This document shows positions 44,398-55,301 of a stretch of DNA of 64,000 bases, one piece after another. The position numbers and the translations under genes are program-made. The DNA is taken from positions 34,316,843-34,380,842 of the forward strand of contig CP154957.1 in the NCBI GenBank assembly GCA_039621445.1, given 5' to 3'. Under the pieces are notes generated by a model, which was not told the DNA's origin, did no database searches, and was given only the letters and a program-made list of their open reading frames with translations. Numbering within the stretch: the stretch's first letter is position 1; every line of letters starts with the position of its first letter. Source of the stretch: Euglena gracilis. Its lineage: Eukaryota; Euglenida; Euglenophyceae; Euglenales.

Positions 44398-44583
44398 AGG
44401 TTTATGAATGTTGAGGGAGCAGGACACCACTGCCCCACTGCGGCGGTCCAAATCCGCAAAGAGGATGGCCTGGGCGCATGGGGGGTGGGGCGGTCCGCCT
44501 GCGCCGGCGTTACAGCAACGGACGCCGCCAGCGAAGCAAAGTCAGCCTGCGTGCCTGTCGAGCTGACCGAACTGGGACTCTAA
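44398..44583 (+). CDS. Possible terminal exon, unassigned
   Basis: After CCCTCCGAGCAG the + strand is open to a TAA at 44583 and encodes FMNVEGAGHHCPTAAVQIRK then EDGLGAWGVGRSACAGVTAT and DAASEAKSACVPVELTELGL. Composition is protein-like with moderate third-position G/C. No partner exon upstream was found (a stretch at 43340-43395 encoding GPELAQLQ before GTGCGG is the only hint). Confidence 0.3.
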   Translation, partial: RFMNVEGAGHHCPTAAVQIRKEDGLGAWGVGRSACAGVTATDAASEAKSACVPVELTELGL

Positions 44584-45388
44584 CAGGGTCAAAATTATAA
44601 GGTCAAAAAAGCACATTTGCTTTGGGAGGTTTTGGTGGGTTTGGTGATGGTCCAAGAATGCCAATATTTTTTCTTGATGTCGACCTCTGAATCCCGAAAT
44701 CTGGTCATTTTTCGAAAATTTTCCGGTGAGTTTTATCATTTAACATGGTGAGAAAGCACAGTTTTGTTTATTCGCTTAAGGACCGCCTTGCACCCCAACA
44801 AGCACCTATAGTCCTATAGTTGACCCCCAGATCTTTGCCATTTTCAGCCATTTTTCCCTACAGGCGGGGTAAAATTACCTTAAAATCCTTTCATACCTAC
44901 AATGCATTTGATCACTCATGCAACGTGAATATAATTGTGAGCAACAAATAAAACCAAAGCATCCAAGGAGGTCCATTTGGAAAGGGTCGAGATTAAAGAG
45001 GCCAAAGAGTTTTTTTGTTGCAATATGCAATTCCAAAGTTTTGGGAACAGGCTTCTTTTTTCCTGACATTGGCTCAACTCCAAGCAAAATACAAAAAGAA
45101 ACTTGGGAGGGGGTTCTATTTCGAATGACAACCACAAAAGTCAAACAAAATAAAATAAATGTTTTGGGAAGTCAAATCCATCGGAATTAAGCGAACATTG
45201 CCGAATGACTCAGGAATTTTTATTTGAAACTCTCACAATTAATTGGCATTGTGAAAAATCTAAATGGCACAAATCCATGACTTCAATCATCATTTACATC
45301 AATCCATTGATGTAAAATTTCATCCGTGATGTTGAGATGATCATCCGTCTGGATGTGGCGAAGTTGGGAGAAATTATCCAGAATCTGC

Positions 45389-45560
45389 ATCCACTGCAAC
45401 TTGTCCAGTATCTGAATATTGTCCAGCATCTGCATCTTGTCCAGTATCTGCACCTTGTCTAATACCTGCATCCATTGCATCTGTCGAACATCTGCAACCA
45501 CTGCATCTTGTCCAGTATCTGCATCCAGTGTCTGCATCTTGTCTAATTTCTGCACCCATT
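45389..45560. repeat. Minisatellite with TGTCCAGTATCTGCA units
   Basis: About ten imperfect 15 to 18-bp units of the type CTTGTCCAGTATCTGCATC in tandem. The open minus frame across it is a by-product of the repeat. Confidence 0.85.
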
Positions 45561-45891
45561 GGCTCCAAACTTAGCCAAAATGACCACAAATGCCACAAAA
45601 AGTGACCCCAAAAAGCCCTTAAAAGCAACCAGAATGACCTATAATGGCTTGAAATAACCTAAAACAGCCCGAAAATGCCAACAATGTCCACAAAAGATTG
45701 CAAAAAATAACCCAAATCACCAAAATGGCATAAAATGGCCAAAAATGCCATAAATGTGCTTGCATTGACCCAAATTAACCCAATATTTGCCCAAATCAAT
45801 GCAAATTAACCCCGAAATTAGCAAAAAAAAACAGAGACAGGAATCAAAGGCACTGGAAATTGCCCCTTGAGGAAAAAGAAACTGTTACCTA

Positions 45892-46194
45892 CCCCCCCCC
45901 CCCGGGAAACTGTCACCTGACAGGTTGGCCAGTACCGGGGACCCTGACAACTTCCTATACTGACAGGTTGGCCGGTACCGGGGACCCTGACAGTTTCCCG
46001 GGCGGGACCCTGACAGTTTCCCGGGTAGGGCATTTCAAGGGAAAGTCAATGAAAAATGACCCTGACAGGTTGGCCGGTACCGGGGACCCTGACAACTTCC
46101 TATACTGACAGGTTGGCCGGTACCGGGGACCCTGACAATTTCCCGGGCGGGACCCTGACAGGTTCTCGGGCATGACAGTTTCCCGGGGGGGGGG
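45892..46194. mobile_element. TA-flanked element, GGGAAACTGTCACC family
   Basis: TA at 45890-45891 and 46195-46196 flank a C run plus CGGGAAACTGTCACCTGACA on the left and CATGACAGTTTCCCG plus a G run on the right. Inside, GACAGGTTGGCCGGTACCGG and GGACCCTGACAACTTCCTAT are repeated three times. Non-coding inverted-repeat element. Confidence 0.8.
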
Positions 46195-48204
46195 TAGGTA
46201 AGCAAAAAAAAAAAACTGGAAAAATCCTTGCAACACATCTTTTTCATTTTCGGCCATTTTCGGCCATTTTCGGGACCCCCACCTATAGAACCCAAAATTT
46301 CATTTTCGGCCATTTTCGGCCATTTTCACTATAGGTGCTTGCTCCCCAACCAGGCAGGTTTTGTCGAACTTAACAAAGCACCACGCAGGATCATGACACC
46401 ATGATTTTTTGGAAGGGGTCTCCACTGGGCTTTTTTTTAAGACCCCCAGGGAGAAGGGGGGTCCCCTCCACCTGGCGCCGTCCCCCCCCCAATACCATCA
46501 AAAGGCATTCCCCAAAAATTTTCCAGCATTTCGCGCCGAAACCCAGAGGGTACATATCAAACCTGCTGGTTGCCAGAAGACTTGGAAGGTGCAGAAATGC
46601 AAAGGCAACCGACTTTTTCCTTGCCCTGCTGGGCGAGATCGGGAGCATTTTGGGAGTATTTGATGGGTCAGCCAGGCGGAGTACAACGGCGGTCGGGCGG
46701 GGCAGGGGGGGGGGGGCTGGGGGCGACGGGGGGTGGTGGGCCAGCGTGTTGGCTGCACCACCGCCACAAGGAGAGGGTTCAACGATGAACGATGGTTGGC
46801 AGTCGGTTTGGGTGGGCAGTTGCGGGCTTCGGCGCAACCATCCCACAAGAGAGCAAAAAATCGATGAAAAACATACACACACATAAACAAGCACAAAAAA
46901 AACAGCGAGTTGGAAGGGTTGATTGCCCAGTTACATACATTTTATTTCAAACAACTCACACTGCAAAAGTTGCCCCCTCCCAAAAACTGAATTTGCAACT
47001 TTGGTTCAACTGAGGATTCTGGTAAGAGTGATTTTCCTGTGCAACCACCCAAATATTTTGGATGGGCAAAACTGCGTTTCTGTTACTCAATTTCTGACAA
47101 CATTTGAAACTAGTATTTCTATGACACCAAATCAGAAGAATTGCAAAAAAACAACAGGGCGATGGCGGCAACAAAACCATCCCAAGAATACCTGGTCTTT
47201 CCAGTTTTAGATGGAGAGACCGTGGGAGGTGGTGCTGTGGCGGCTGTGGCTGGCTGTGGCCGCTATTACAATCACATGTGGCACTGCGGCGGCCACGGCT
47301 GGCTGCGGCGCCACCGCTGACAGCGTTGTCGACTGGGGACAGACATGAATGCCACAATGAGTTCTCACAGTTTGGAGTTGTGACTGCGGTGTGTGTGCAG
47401 ATTAATTAGCCCCTGCACGGACCCAATTAGCTGCCCAACGAAGGTTAACACACATGGGGGTCCCGGGGCACCCCATTTACCCCCGAAAACTGTCAGCCGG
47501 CAGGTTGACGAACGAAAATTGTGACCCAAAAACCGGAAACATGGGCCCCGGAAACACAAGAAAGAGTGGTGGAGAGGAGTCTGAAATCCCCACCCCCACC
47601 TACCATGGACTTTGGGGTTTCAACCACCAACGGCAACCCTTCTGGTCGGAAGTCTGGGGGGGGGGCAAGTGCGTTCGAGGAGCTGCAGAACTTCCAACAA
47701 CCTTTTGGCCCACCCCCACCCACGATGGCAATTTGAAATTAAAACGTCCTTCAGTGGTGAAAGAAAATTTCCACCTAAAAATGGAGCCCCTGGAATCATG
47801 GGAAAAGCAAATGGGGGGGGTAGGATCCCCCCCCACCTGCACAGCCGTAGCCCCTGACTGAAGAGGAGCCGAGGAACCTGGCAACGTGTACTGTTGACCG
47901 ACAACTGCCCCCCCCCCCCAAACTTCAGCCATATTGGAAAATACAGCGGGGGGAGGCCAACTCCCTTTAGGGCCTCGCTGGCAAGTATGGGCCAAGAGAC
48001 CAACTTCCGGGGGGGGGGGCAGGAGTTAGGCCTCAGGAAAAAGGCCATGAAAAATAAATTTCCAAAAAAATAAAAATGTGGCAATTTTTTTTTGCACTGG
48101 CAAGTTTTGGGCGACTTTTGTAATTTTTGGAAAGACCAAATTGGTGGGTGAAGAGGGGAGGCCACCCCCCCCCCCCCCGGAACATTTCCCTGACAGGTCA
48201 ACTA

Positions 48205-48775
48205 AAAGGTTGGCCGGTACCAAGCACCCATGGTCATCTGGAGTCCCAGACCCAAATCACGCCCAATCACACCCAGGCACGCCAACAGAAATTCAGTATA
48301 CACAACTTTAAGGGATGATTTTCTTGCCACTTTTGCCTGCTTCTGGCTGGCCGCTTTTGGCCGCTTTGGGCCACTTTTGGCCACGTTTGCCCACTTTTTT
48401 TTTTGCCGCTTTCAACTGTTTTTGGCTCCTTTTTGCTGCTTTTTGACTGCCTTTGGCAACCCTTTTTGCTGCTGATGGGAGAAAAGTACCAAAAATGGTC
48501 CAAAGGTGGCCAAAAGTTGCTGAAAATTGTCGAAAGTGGGCAAAAGAAGATGAAAAAATTATAAAATTTGCCAAAAGCAATTAAAAGCAGCAAAAAGTGG
48601 CCTTAAAATGGGCAAACGTGGGCAAAAAATGGGCAAAAATAGCCAGAAATTGGCAAAAGCAGCTGGCTCAAAATCGCTAAAAGTGGCCAAAATGGGCCAA
48701 AAAGAACAAAAACCAATGGCCAAAGGCGCCAAAAATAGCCAGTCACGCCATAGGTGCTTGGCTGGTACCAAAGAC
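48205..48775. mobile_element. Inverted-repeat element filled with CCAAAAGTGG array
   Basis: The left end GGCCGGTACCAAGCACCCAT and the right end ATAGGTGCTTGGCTGGTACC are inverted relatives. Between them lie about 450 bp of CCAAAAGTGGCCAAAA-type repeats in both orientations. The AAGCACCTAT end motif also occurs near 44803, 46331 and 5646, hinting at more copies. Confidence 0.55.
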
Positions 48776-48860
48776 CCCAACAATCTCCCTGGTCTGGCCT
48801 GTTCTAGTTCCCTGCCTGGGCAAGAACTGCAGTTGACTGGAACAATCCATTTTGCTTCCC

Positions 48861-48895
48861 TCATCCATCCATCCATCCATCCATCCATACACACA

Positions 48896-48974
<79 letters not shown>
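48861..48974. repeat. CATC and GT microsatellites
   Basis: Seven CATC units, a short ACATACAT bridge, then about 37 GT units. Confidence 0.95.
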
Positions 48975-48978
<4 letters not shown>

Positions 48979-49499
48979 ACGTATGTCTGTCTGTCTGTTT
49001 GCATGCATGTACGCATGTAAGACGATGCCATGCTCAGCATAAGTCACAGAAATGTGGCAACCAAAACCGAGGTGAGAAGGGTGGTTTGGCGTCTAAGGCT
49101 CCACAACCCCCTGGGGTTGAATTGTGCTGGTGGGGGGACTGGAATAGAAAAGAGGTGGGCAGAGGGCGATGGAGACAACGTCCGGCAAAAAAACCCCCAT
49201 TTTCCAGAAAGAAGCAAAGCGATGAGAGGGGAACTGGAGGGGTGGCCTCGCATTGGTGATCCCCACACAGAGAAAGTTCGGCACACCAATTGGCTGCGCG
49301 CAAGGAAAATACATGCCCCCCCCCCCCAACAGAAATGCACAGTCACGACAAATGCAGGGTCCAAATAAAACTGGGAACCACCCACGGCCGAAAATGGAGG
49401 TTCCCGATTATGATGTCTTTTCGAAAATCGACAACAGTTGGCCGGCGACGACAAGCGTACCCATGCTTCAGTTTGGAAGAGGGGTACGGCAGGAGGATG

Positions 49500-49615
49500 C
49501 TCCGCAAGACGATGCTACAGAGCATCCTCAATGACGTTTGGAGTAGAGCATCCTCGAAAGTCGTTCGAACACGTTCAAAGATGCCCTAGAGCATCCTCAA
49601 AAGTCATTTGAGGTC
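49500..49615. repeat. Short tandem repeat with AGAGCATCCTC
   Basis: The motif AGAGCATCCTC(A/G)A followed by a GTC or GTT(T)GA stretch occurs three times at about 45-bp spacing, with GACGATGCTAC and GAGGATGCTCC as inverted relatives just upstream. Confidence 0.6.
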
Positions 49616-49693
49616 GAAAAAATAATGAATTTTTTGAGTAAAAATCCCTTTTGCTGCACAAGTCCTTTCATATGCAACTGTTGAGCACCATAA

Positions 49694-49790
49694 CCCCCCC
49701 CTGGGAAACCGTCACCTGACAAGTCAGCGGGTGCAGAGGTAGGTGACAGGTCCCGAATAATGTCAGGTCAGCGAGTACGGGGCTTAGGTT
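49694..49790. repeat. CACCTGACAAGTCAG family, 5' part
   Basis: C run, TGGGAAACCGTCACCTGACA, AGTCAGCGGGTGCAGAGG and TAGGTGACAGGTCCCG, then the copy fades without the expected right end. Confidence 0.6.
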
Positions 49791-51744
49791 ACAGGCGTGT
49801 CTGGATCAAAAGGAAAAAGATGAATTCTTCAACCCCCCACACCAGAATCAGAAGGTGGTATGGCTTCATGGAGCGAATAAAACCAAACCAAACCAAGGAA
49901 GGATAAACAAGATGGGAGTTTGTGGGATGCATCTGTCCAAACCTTCAAAAAATCAGCTGCCAAGAGAAAAAATCAATGTCCAAAAAAATTAATTATCGTG
50001 CTTTTCGTAATTTTCGTGATTTTTTTTGTGATTTTTGGGAAAGCTCTACTTTTGTGTGCCGAGTCATGAACTTTTGTGGTTTTTGATGACACAAAACCCT
50101 AGGAAACCTGAGGAAATCCCTGGCCCCTGTGCCTTGAAAAAAATACACCAAATTGTTGATTGGTTCAAAAATTATTGGTCCAGCCCCCCCCCCCCCAGGC
50201 GTGGGCCCAGTCCATGATTGAAGGTGAGGCCAGGGGGCCAACCTTATGGGGGGGGGGGCAAGTTTGCAATATAGTTCCTGGCTGCCCATGAACCATCTGT
50301 TCCCCCTCCCCCCCCCCCCCGGGGCGCCTGGGCTTGGCCCCCCTCCTCCTTGCACGCAAACTTGGCCCCCCTAAAGTTGGCCGTTGGCTTTTTGCATATG
50401 GCCGCCAAAATTCTTAACATACCCCTGTGGACCATATGATTATGTCCTGAATGATCAGCTATTTGGACCCTCACGGGGGGCCCATAGTCCTGGCTGCCAG
50501 ATTATCATACACTAACATACATAACACCACCTCCCACGGTTCCATCTCCCACTATCCCCCCCCCCAAAATCCGGGTGTCCTCCGAGGTCACTTCTGAGCT
50601 TGATGGAAGAAAGCGAATCTTTCTTTGATGGTGCAAACTTCATCGATGAAAATCTCCTTCTGCCTTCCAAATGCTCACCATGCAGAATGAAATTGTAAAT
50701 AGTGAGGGAAGGGAGAGGAACTTGGCAGACCAAAAGCACAAACAAAAAATACATGGGGGACACAGAGGAAAGAGCACTGAAGCGACGGGGCACTGAATGG
50801 ACTCAGGAGGAACAATATTGATGGGGCGAACGTGAGAACTCCGGATGGCAGCCTGCCGCTTGCCAGAGGACAGTGGACCAAAAAGGCGAAAAAAAAAAAA
50901 AAAAAAAAACGCCATATTTAGGCAAAAACAGGTCAACTTTGGGGAAAGTTATCCTTGGCATCATTGGATCATCGCCCATCCACCCCAAGACGTCAAAAAA
51001 TACGTTTCATTTGACCTTTCCGTTTTCGACCCCATTTGGCGCCTGGACTGGCCATTGGCCGGCCACAAGGCCTGAGGGCAGTCTTTCAGGGATGGTGCCG
51101 AGTCAAAACAATGATCCCGTCCCACCTTGACCAAACCAACAATCAGCCTTCTTTTTAAGACCCCCCCCCCGGGGGGGGTCCCTCACCAACCCAGCCTGGT
51201 GCGGGACACCCAAAAATCGGGCCGTCTGAGGGCATTTCCCCCAAAAAAATTTCGGCGCTTTGCGCCGAAACCCATTCCCAGGCCTCCAGCCTGGGACCCC
51301 CCTCTTGGGGTCTGGCTGCGCCCCCCCCCCTGAGGGTTTCTGACTCAAAAACAATAATACCTTGACCCAATTGCAAAGCTTCGGTCGACAAACCTAACCA
51401 AGCCCAACCAAGCCCTGGGGGTTCCTGAGCAGATTACTCCAACCAAACGTGTCAGCACTGACTGTGCTTCCTTTAAAAAAACGAGGCACCAATGGGCCAA
51501 AAAAACATGCCACCTCCGGCGGCGGGACGTTGCCACCGGTGCAACCCATTTCCGGGCCCCCCGGGCTGCAACCTGCCACGGCCAAAGCCGAGGGAGGACA
51601 GGGACCCTGTGCCAGCCTCAGGGACCGGGGGAAAGACCCGTCGGGGCGGCCGCGTATGGTGGGGGCAAAGGTGGCCAGGGGATGGCCGGGGCCCAGCGGG
51701 GAGGGGGACCGGGGAGGGGGAAACACGCGACCGCCATGAAAAAA

Positions 51745-52025
51745 AAAAATAATAAAAAAAGGCGCCGACTATAACTAAAATTAAAATAAAAAATGAAAAA
51801 GGCGCCAACCATGAATTAAAAAAAAAGGCCGACTATTTATAAAATCAATATAAAAAGCGCCGGCCAAAAATAAATAAAATAAAAATAAAAAATAGAAAAA
51901 AGTGCCGACCATAACCCTGACCCTAACCCTAACCCTAACCAAAAGCAAAATAAAAAATGAAAAAAGGCGCCGGCCATAAATAAAATAAAAACTAAAAATA
52001 AAAAAAGCGCCAGCCATAAACAGAC
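51745..52025. repeat. AAAATAAAAAA/GGCGCC repeat with telomere-like tract
   Basis: At least six irregular units of AAAAGGCGCC(G/A)(A/G)CCATA followed by AAATAAAA, with CCCTAACCCTAACCCTAACC at about 51918-51940. Confidence 0.75.
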
Positions 52026-52639
52026 AAGAAGCCTAAGTGCAAACTAAGGGGGGCAGAACCCTTCCCGAGCAACGCCGCAGCAGAGGGGGGGGCGGACATC
52101 CTCTGGGCAAGGACAAGGGACTGGGCGGAGGTGCAGCGTCCCCCAGCGGCCCAATGGAGTGTGCCGGTCCGCCCTGGGACGTTGCTGACCAACAAAAAGG
52201 AAATTTTAAAAAAAGTGGCTGGCGGGAGGTGCATTAATTCAATCGCACGACGGGGGAGGGCCAGGCAGGCACCACAACCGAAAAAAACCTTAGAACACCT
52301 TAAAGCACCTTGGTTGGCAAAATGCCTTAAACTCTTTAAAATGCCAAAAAAATGTTTAAAACACATTTCTGGCAAAAAAAACAACGCAAAAAAACACATG
52401 CTTTCATTTTGGAGGATCACTACATTCTGAACAAGCGATTTGGAACATAAATAAACTCCAAAATCGGCGCAATTGGATTTTCCTTAAATTTGTCGAGAAA
52501 AATCCTGGACAAAATTTTGTCCAGAATTTTTCTCACCACAATTTCTCCCATTGAAGTCTCCCCCCCCCCCCGGTATGGGGAACAATCTGACGGCAAAATC
52601 ACTGACAGGTGTTCTCTGTGTCAGGTGGTGAGAAAGAAG

Positions 52640-52915
52640 AGGCAAGAAAAACAATACGGCTCATGAGGGCTACTTCTCCATAGAACAAGACCCCCCCCTC
52701 AACAGGCTGTGTGACGCCGCAGTTAGAGGGGGCCGCCGCCTCGCGCCACCACCCACACAGTACAACTTCCGCCAGGGTCATCACATGCGAACTTTCGTGC
52801 GGCCACTGGAGCGTCAGCAGGGCTTCGAGAGCGTCCCACACGACCATACGCAATGGCTTTCCCCGCCGCAAAAGGTTTTCAGCCGGAACATGGGGAAGGG
52901 GTCGGGATCCTAGAG
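52640..52915 (-). CDS. Possible exon or relic with leucine-rich pattern, unassigned
   Basis: The minus strand stays open for over 200 codons across this part. The most protein-like section encodes AENLLRRGKPLRMVVWDALE, ALLTLQWPHESSHVMTLAEV and VLCGWWREAAAPS. The spacing of Leu, Ala and Val resembles the repeats of gene D, so it may be a decayed leucine-rich-repeat exon or part of another gene. Splice edges are not clear. Confidence 0.3.
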
Positions 52916-53903
52916 ACTGCTGGTTAGAACGTTGGTTGGAACCACGATTTTTGGAGCCCCTTTTCCCCCCACTCCAGGTAGCGACTACCGGAGCTGGATG
53001 GGAAGGCATGTGGGGGTGGGGGTGGGGAGTCGACCCCCCACCATGGCAGTTTGCAAACCCAAATCCCTCATTGTAGCAAAGAAAACGATGAGTTGAATTT
53101 GGTTGAATTTGGCGATCCCCGAAAATAGGGGAAGGAATGGTGGTGGGACCCACCAAGCTGTGGGCGGATCCACCACCCCCCATTTGGGTGTTTTTGTCCG
53201 GGACGTCCCATACACCCCTGGATCCCCCACCCGGGACATTGGCTTCAGCCAAATGGTGGGTCCCCCGGAGAGCTCAACAAAGCCCTGGCCGCTAAAGCCT
53301 CAGACGCAACGCAGGAGGGACGGGGCAGGAGCAGGAGGAGGGCGGGAGGAGTTCGGGTCTCACAAGGTGGACAGCGATCGTACTGAGGCCAAGACCCACT
53401 CTCCCACAGTGGGCCCCAAAACGTTTGCAGTGCTGCTGTTTTCTTTCCTGCATGGTTGCTGCAGTCTGGAAATCTTTCCAAATCGGACAAATTTCCCAAC
53501 AAAAAATCGGGAAATCGCCCAGGGGGGGGGAGGCAAAAATGCGTTTGTGTTCCACCCCCCCCTGCTTAACTAACGCTCTCTCCAGGGGGTTCAGTTGTCA
53601 ATCCTTGGGGTATTCGTCCGTTGCCAATCCTTGGGGTATTCTTTTCAAATGAAACACTACAAAACACACAACCAGAAATCCATTTTGACCTTTTTTGGAA
53701 TTTTGAGTTGACTGTCTGCTGTGGCTTGATTACAACTTAAAAAAAACCACTATTTCCCCTGAAATGTTGAGTTTCCGCATATTTTTTTTAAATCAAAATC
53801 TTCCCATATTTTCCCCCCATAATCCCCCCCCGTCATTTTTTGTACGCACTGTTATGCACAATTGGTCCAAAATGTGTAGCATGCAATTTCCACTTGTCTA
53901 ATA

Positions 53904-54213
53904 CCCTCCCCCTTTGTCTGACCAGTAACTTCTGTCCTCTGACAGGGGGGGGGGTGGTCGTTGGACAAGGGGTCAAAAAAAGTCGGCAGGTACCCAGGAC
54001 CCCCAACCAAAAAAGGCCAAAATTATCCTTCCGGCGCTTTACAGCGAAAATTTTGGGCAATTTGACAAAACTGTTGCTCAAAAAGTGGCATTTTGGCCAA
54101 CTTTTGGCCAATTCGTGGGCGCAAATATTTTCGTCCCGGCGTTTTGTGCCGGGACCAAAACCGTCCGAAAAGGTGTTCTCCGACCTGAGGAGGGGGTGGT
54201 CGTTGGGGGGGGG
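53904..54213. mobile_element. TA-flanked C-run/G-run element, TATGTCCAACGACC family, copy 2 (inverted)
   Basis: Flanked by TA at 53902-53903 and 54214-54215. Its left part (CTTCTGTCCTCTGAC, a G run, GGTGGTCGTTGGACA) is the reverse complement of the right end of 16028-16448, and its interior carries GTCCCGGCGTTTTGTGCCGG (54133-54155). Same family, opposite orientation. Confidence 0.75.
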
Positions 54214-54231
54214 TAAATCTGTCAACATCTT

Positions 54232-54345
54232 GGAACCCCCCCCCCCAGCAAACTGTCACCTGACAAGTCAGCGAGCACAGAGGTAGGTGACATGTCGTGA
54301 CAGGTCAGTATACAGGGCTCTAGTGACAGTTTCCCAGTGATGCCA
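54232..54345. repeat. CACCTGACAAGTCAG family copy
   Basis: C run, AGCAAACTGTCACCTGACAA, GTCAGCGAGCACAGAGGTAG, then CTAGTGACAGTTTCCCAG. It directly follows the TA-flanked element at 53904-54213. Confidence 0.65.
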
Positions 54346-54448
54346 TTTGTGAAATTTGGGGAAACTGTTATGTTTGGAAGGCTCTTTTGGCAACTCCCCA
54401 AAACATTAACAAATGAAATGCGAACCCAAGGCGCACAAAGCGTGTGCG

Positions 54449-54449
54449 T

Positions 54450-54481
<32 letters not shown>
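54449..54481. repeat. CA microsatellite
   Basis: About sixteen CA units. Confidence 0.9.
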
Positions 54482-54484
<3 letters not shown>

Positions 54485-55087
54485 TGCAAAAATGCAAACA
54501 CAAGAAAAAGACTTTGGCAGGATTTGACATAAAGCCAGAGGGAAGGGGTCACTTTCCTCTTTCAAAAACCAGTCAATCACTTTTTTTAAAACAAGACACA
54601 GAAACCGCCCCCCCCCCCCCGAGTCGCTCACTCCGGCCACTCAGCCAAAAATGGCTCAAAATAAATGGATATTGTCCATTTTTTTCTTCAAAAAATGAAA
54701 AAAAAAACGAAAAAAAATGAACGCGCTAGGGTGGGCCGTTTCCAGTTGACCCTGGAGCCAACAGCCCAGCTAGGTAGTGCTGGAAAACAGAGAGGTAATT
54801 GCTGACTGCTTGCGGACTACGCGGCTTTTGAAATCAGGACATCAAACATGGACGGAAGAGACAGCTTTTGAAGGCAGATCACAATTCAGGAACAGAGGGC
54901 AGAAGACAAATCCCTGGTGAGTAAAGCTTACAACTGTTGTGGATGTGTCGATGCAATGGAAACAAAACAAGAGACCTGAACCTGACTCTCACCAGTTCTG
55001 ACCAGCCCATGTTGTGGAACCCAACATAAGAGCCAGCGTTTGGCCACCGCAGGGAGGGGGGGCCTGTCCGGGACTGGCACTCAGTAC

Positions 55088-55301
55088 TCAGTAGTGGAGG
55101 TGCCGGTGGAGGTCACTCAGGGCCGGCACCTTGCGCAGCGCGTGCCGCGCGCGGATGCCGACGTCCAGCGCCTTGCCGTCCTGCGCGGCCCCGCCCGCGA
55201 CGCGCACCTGCCCGGAGCGCATGATGAGGGCCAGGGCGCTGGCGGCGGGGTCCTCGAACTTGTTGCCCCCGAGGTCGAGGGTCGGGCCGGCGGGACTCCT
55301 C
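55088..55301 (-). CDS. Gene D last exon: final repeat and C-terminus
   Basis: It encodes TLDLGGNKFEDPAASALALI, MRSGQVRVAGGAAQDGKALD and VGIRARHALRKVPALSDLHR, then HLHY and TGA at 55088. The first line is a canonical repeat; the rest is a diverged cap-like end. The acceptor is one of several AGs at CCCGGCGGGAGAGGAG, so the first codon is uncertain by a few bases. Confidence 0.85.

Larger units (their letters stand above)
41100..55087. other. 14 kb gene-poor, repeat-dense interval
   Basis: Between the start of gene C and the stop of gene D I find no gene that can be assembled. The interval is filled by TA-flanked inverted-repeat elements, CA/GT and minisatellite arrays, a telomere-like tract and diverged simple arrays. 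Only the two weak exon candidates listed separately have coding character. Confidence 0.5.

Noticed and set aside
45283-45555. Repetitive minus-strand frame (LDKMQ-like repeats)
   Set aside because: It coincides exactly with a DNA minisatellite and has no flanking splice sites.
48165-48180. Every long C or G run taken as the end of an inserted element
   Set aside because: Many runs (for example here, at 10089 and at 42066) have no inverted partner and no flanking TA, so only paired cases were called.
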